From positions 1-8,539 of the forward strand of contig CAIRRW010000118.1 in assembly GCA_903881065.1 (NCBI GenBank): DNA of 8,539 nt, read 5' to 3'. This DNA is from an uncultured Bacteroidota bacterium. Lineage in GTDB: Bacteria > Bacteroidota > Bacteroidia > 2-12-FULL-35-15. Both the position numbers and the translations under genes were made by a program. This document shows positions 6,816 to 8,539 of the stretch, piece by piece (the stretch's first letter is position 1; the number at the start of each line of letters is the position of its first letter). A model generated the notes under the pieces. That model saw nothing but the letters and a program-made list of their open reading frames with translations. It searched no databases and was not told where the DNA came from.

Positions 6816-7043
6816 ATGATACGTATTACGCACCAAAGAGAGAAATGTATAGGATGTAATTTGTGCGTGGAAGTTGCTCGAAATAGATGGCGGATGTCAC
6901 GCAAAGATGGTAAAAGTACGCTTGTTGGAGGAGAAGATAATAAGGGGTTTTACACTGTTTTGGTAGGTGATGACGAATGGAAAGAAAACAAATATGCCGC
7001 AGATAATTGTCCTGTGAAAATAATTAAGCTGGAAAAAGTATAG
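6816..7043 (+). CDS. Small single-cluster 4Fe-4S ferredoxin
   Basis: This 75-residue soluble electron carrier has C11-x2-C14-x2-C17 near the N-terminus (EKCIGCNLCVE) and a remote C65-P (DNCPVKII). These four cysteines suffice for one [4Fe-4S] cluster, as in monocluster ferredoxins; there is no second CxxCxxC motif. Between them is a loop rich in charged residues and glycine instead of a second cluster. The gene follows the U32 gene by 21 bases on the same strand with no terminator between, so the two are probably co-transcribed, and the product may supply electrons to the U32 enzyme (inference). The stop codon sits inside the downstream terminator stem. The length is normal and nothing suggests truncation. 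Confidence 0.88.
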   Translation: MIRITHQREKCIGCNLCVEVARNRWRMSRKDGKSTLVGGEDNKGFYTVLVGDDEWKENKYAADNCPVKIIKLEKV

Positions 7044-7075
7044 GATTTAAATACTGTTTTCCAGCTTTATTGTTT
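7026..7075. terminator. Bidirectional terminator between the ferredoxin and PLP-enzyme genes
   Basis: AAGCTGGAAAA (7026-7036) pairs perfectly with TTTTCCAGCTT (7057-7067). The stem extends by AGTAT (7037-7041) with ATACT (7051-7055), leaving one bulged G at 7056 and a 9-base loop. T-rich sequence follows on the plus strand (TATTGTTTG), and the minus strand continues into AATTATTTT. The left arm overlaps the last ferredoxin codons and its stop. It is well placed to stop both convergent transcripts. Confidence 0.75.
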
Positions 7076-7080
7076 GCTTA

Positions 7081-8346
7081 TTATTTAGCACCTATCTTAT
7101 CGAAAGCTTGGCTTATATCAAAAATAAGATCTTCGTGGTTCTCAACTCCAACAGATAGTCTGATCATCTTTTCTGTTATTGACAATTCCTGTTTAAGTTC
7201 ATTATCCACATCAGCATGAGTAATTGTAGCAGGATGTTCTGCTAAACTTTCAGTACCGCCCAAACTTACTGCAAGTTTGATAAGTTTTAAGGCATTTAAG
7301 AATTGGAAAGCTTCTTTTTCCGAACCTTTTACATCAAAAGAAATCATTCCTCCATTGGTTAAGCACTGACGTTTTTTTACTGCGAATTGTTCCCCATCTT
7401 TTTCAGATAAATTGCCAAGGAAATATACTTTTTCAACCTTCGGATGATTATTAATAAATTCTGCTACTTTGTTAGCATTATATGCAATTGCATCCATTCT
7501 CACTTTAAGTGTTTCCATGCTCCTGAGCAAGAGCCATCCAGTATTAGGGCTAGCCATATTTCCTAAAAAAGTTCGTAGCCCTTTCACTCTCTTAATAAGT
7601 TCTTTTGAACCAAGGCAAGCTCCAGCAATAACGTCGCTATGACCGCCTATATACTTAGTTGCAGAGTATAAAACAAAATCAGCTCCATGTTTCATCGGGT
7701 GTTGCCAGATAGGACCTAAATAAGTATTATCAACTGCTAAATAAACTTCCTTTTCATTTGAGGAGAAGTGTTTTGCAATTTCCTTGCTCGCTTGTATGTC
7801 AATTAAATCATTGGTAGGATTGGCAGGTGTTTCAATAAAAATAAGAGCTAACTTATCTGCAAAGCCCGAAGCATTTACCATTTTTAGGATCTCATCTTTT
7901 GATTGCCCTACTTTAAAGTCAAGAACATGAATATTAAATTTAATTAAGATTTTTTTTATGAAATGGTCACTTCCTCCATACAATGGACTGCTAAAAAGAA
8001 GTAAATCACCGGGTTTTAAAAATTCGAGAAGCACGGTTGTAATTGCAGACATGCCGCTTTCGAATACTGCACAATCTTCAGCCTCTTCCCATAGTGTTAA
8101 GCGTGCTTCCAATATTTCGAGATCGGGATTATTTATACGGCTGTATATCAAACCTGATTCTTCGCCTTTATTTTGAGCTCTTAAACCGTAAGCTACTTCA
8201 AAAAATGCTTTCCCTTCTTCGGCACTTTTAAATACAAAAGTGGATGTCTGGAATATTGGGCATTTGATGGCTCCTTCTGATAGTTCCGGTTTGTAACCAT
8301 AAGACATCATCAAACTTTCCGGTTTCATTTTTCTGTTATTCGACAT
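7081..8346 (-). CDS. Cystathionine gamma-synthase family PLP-dependent enzyme
   Basis: This 421-residue cytosolic enzyme is of the Cys/Met-metabolism PLP family (fold type I). Family features are Y68/R70 in YSRINNPDLE (phosphate contact across the dimer), ESGMSA (96-101), Y123 in PLYGGS (the tyrosine that stacks on PLP in relatives), D206 in AVDNTYLGP (cofactor nitrogen), the PLP lysine K231 in SATKYIGGHSD, the SLGGTESLAEHP substrate loop (361-372) and R396 near the C-terminus (carboxylate binding). Methionine gamma-lyases usually have a Cys after YG; here it is Gly, so lyase activity on methionine is not favoured, but synthase, gamma-lyase or beta-lyase roles cannot be separated. It is longer than E. 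coli MetB because of an insert around residues 45-66 (AYGLRAQNKGEES) before YSR. A second ATG (M7) is possible. It is a single-gene unit with its own promoter motif. Confidence 0.85.
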   Translation of the reverse strand: MSNNRKMKPESLMMSYGYKPELSEGAIKCPIFQTSTFVFKSAEEGKAFFEVAYGLRAQNKGEESGLIYSRINNPDLEILEARLTLWEEAEDCAVFESGMSAITTVLLEFLKPGDLLLFSSPLYGGSDHFIKKILIKFNIHVLDFKVGQSKDEILKMVNASGFADKLALIFIETPANPTNDLIDIQASKEIAKHFSSNEKEVYLAVDNTYLGPIWQHPMKHGADFVLYSATKYIGGHSDVIAGACLGSKELIKRVKGLRTFLGNMASPNTGWLLLRSMETLKVRMDAIAYNANKVAEFINNHPKVEKVYFLGNLSEKDGEQFAVKKRQCLTNGGMISFDVKGSEKEAFQFLNALKLIKLAVSLGGTESLAEHPATITHADVDNELKQELSITEKMIRLSVGVENHEDLIFDISQAFDKIGAK

Positions 8347-8381
8347 TGTTTATTTATTTTTTGGTGGATAATTATAGAAGA

Positions 8382-8420
8382 TTAATAAGTTCGTTCACTC
8401 TTTTATTGGTGAATTATTAA
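8382..8420 (-). other. Hairpin at the predicted 5' end of the PLP-enzyme mRNA
   Basis: TTCAC (8394-8398) pairs with GTGAA (8409-8413) around a 10-base loop, and the flanking TTAATAA (8382-8388) pairs with TTATTAA (8414-8420), leaving a 5-base one-sided bulge (8389-8393). With the -7 element at 8429-8436, transcription would begin close to the outer arm. Such a hairpin could stabilise the mRNA or affect translation; no riboswitch family is recognised. Confidence 0.35.
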
Positions 8421-8428
8421 AATGTCTG

Positions 8429-8436
8429 CAAATATA
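8429..8436 (-). promoter_or_regulatory. -7 promoter element of the PLP-enzyme gene
   Basis: On the minus strand this reads TATATTTG, an exact TAnnTTTG match, 82 bases upstream of the ATG at 8346. No clear -33 TTG is present at the usual spacing. The remaining sequence to 8539 holds no gene that I can support. Confidence 0.45.
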
Positions 8437-8539
8437 CTTTTATTAATCAGGGAAAATTCGGTATAATGTTATATGTAGTGATTTCAAGATGATACTAATC
8501 ATGTTTTGACTATTAATTTTTGTCAATACCAAAATCTTA

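Noticed and set aside
7958..8231. Plus-strand frames opposite the N-terminal part of the PLP enzyme
   Set aside because: Their composition is that of reverse-complement coding DNA, and the minus-strand frame carries conserved PLP-enzyme motifs over the same bases.
8506..8526. TTGAC/GTCAA inverted repeat near the right end
   Set aside because: It is only a 5-bp stem with an 11-base loop in AT-rich DNA, with no adjacent gene or T-run to give it a role.

Overview
The window looks like an ordinary AT-rich chromosomal segment of a Bacteroidota member (class Bacteroidia in the broad sense; the family cannot be fixed from this sequence). Four signs support this. There is a cell-surface protein with a type IX secretion (T9SS) type-B sorting domain plus SprB-like, CHU_C-associated Ig-like and PKD modules. 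Start codons are preceded by A/T-rich leaders with no convincing Shine-Dalgarno sequence. Three genes have exact matches to the Bacteroidota -7 promoter motif TAnnTTTG. The YebC protein has the Bacteroidota-type N-terminus.

Layout: (1) 188-3385 (+) is a 1065-residue secreted modular protein in its own transcription unit, closed by a strong hairpin terminator at 3420-3452. (2) 3663-4529 (+) is a BadF/BadG-family N-acetylglucosamine-kinase-like enzyme, convergent with (3) 4571-5278 (-), a YebC/PmpR-family protein. (4) 5279-5549 is a divergent intergenic region with outward promoter motifs for both neighbours, a perfect 16-bp palindrome and a nested inverted repeat. (5) 5550-6794 (+) is a U32-family protein of the TrhP/YegQ type (tRNA U34 hydroxylation), followed after 21 bases by (6) 6816-7043 (+), a single-cluster ferredoxin, apparently in the same operon. 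(7) 7081-8346 (-) is a Cys/Met-metabolism PLP enzyme of the cystathionine gamma-synthase family, convergent with the ferredoxin across a symmetrical hairpin that should terminate in both directions.

How the genes fit together: the only clear functional link is the U32-ferredoxin pair, where a cysteine-rich presumed Fe-S tRNA hydroxylase is co-transcribed with a small electron carrier. The other genes are independent housekeeping functions (amino-sugar phosphorylation, translation-associated YebC, sulfur amino-acid metabolism) plus a surface adhesin-like protein. I see no mobile element, CRISPR array, tRNA or rRNA, and no obvious new multi-gene system. The points most worth a second look are the U32-ferredoxin pairing, a perfect 12-bp hairpin inside the kinase gene that reads as a terminator for the convergent yebC transcript, and the palindromes between yebC and the U32 gene.
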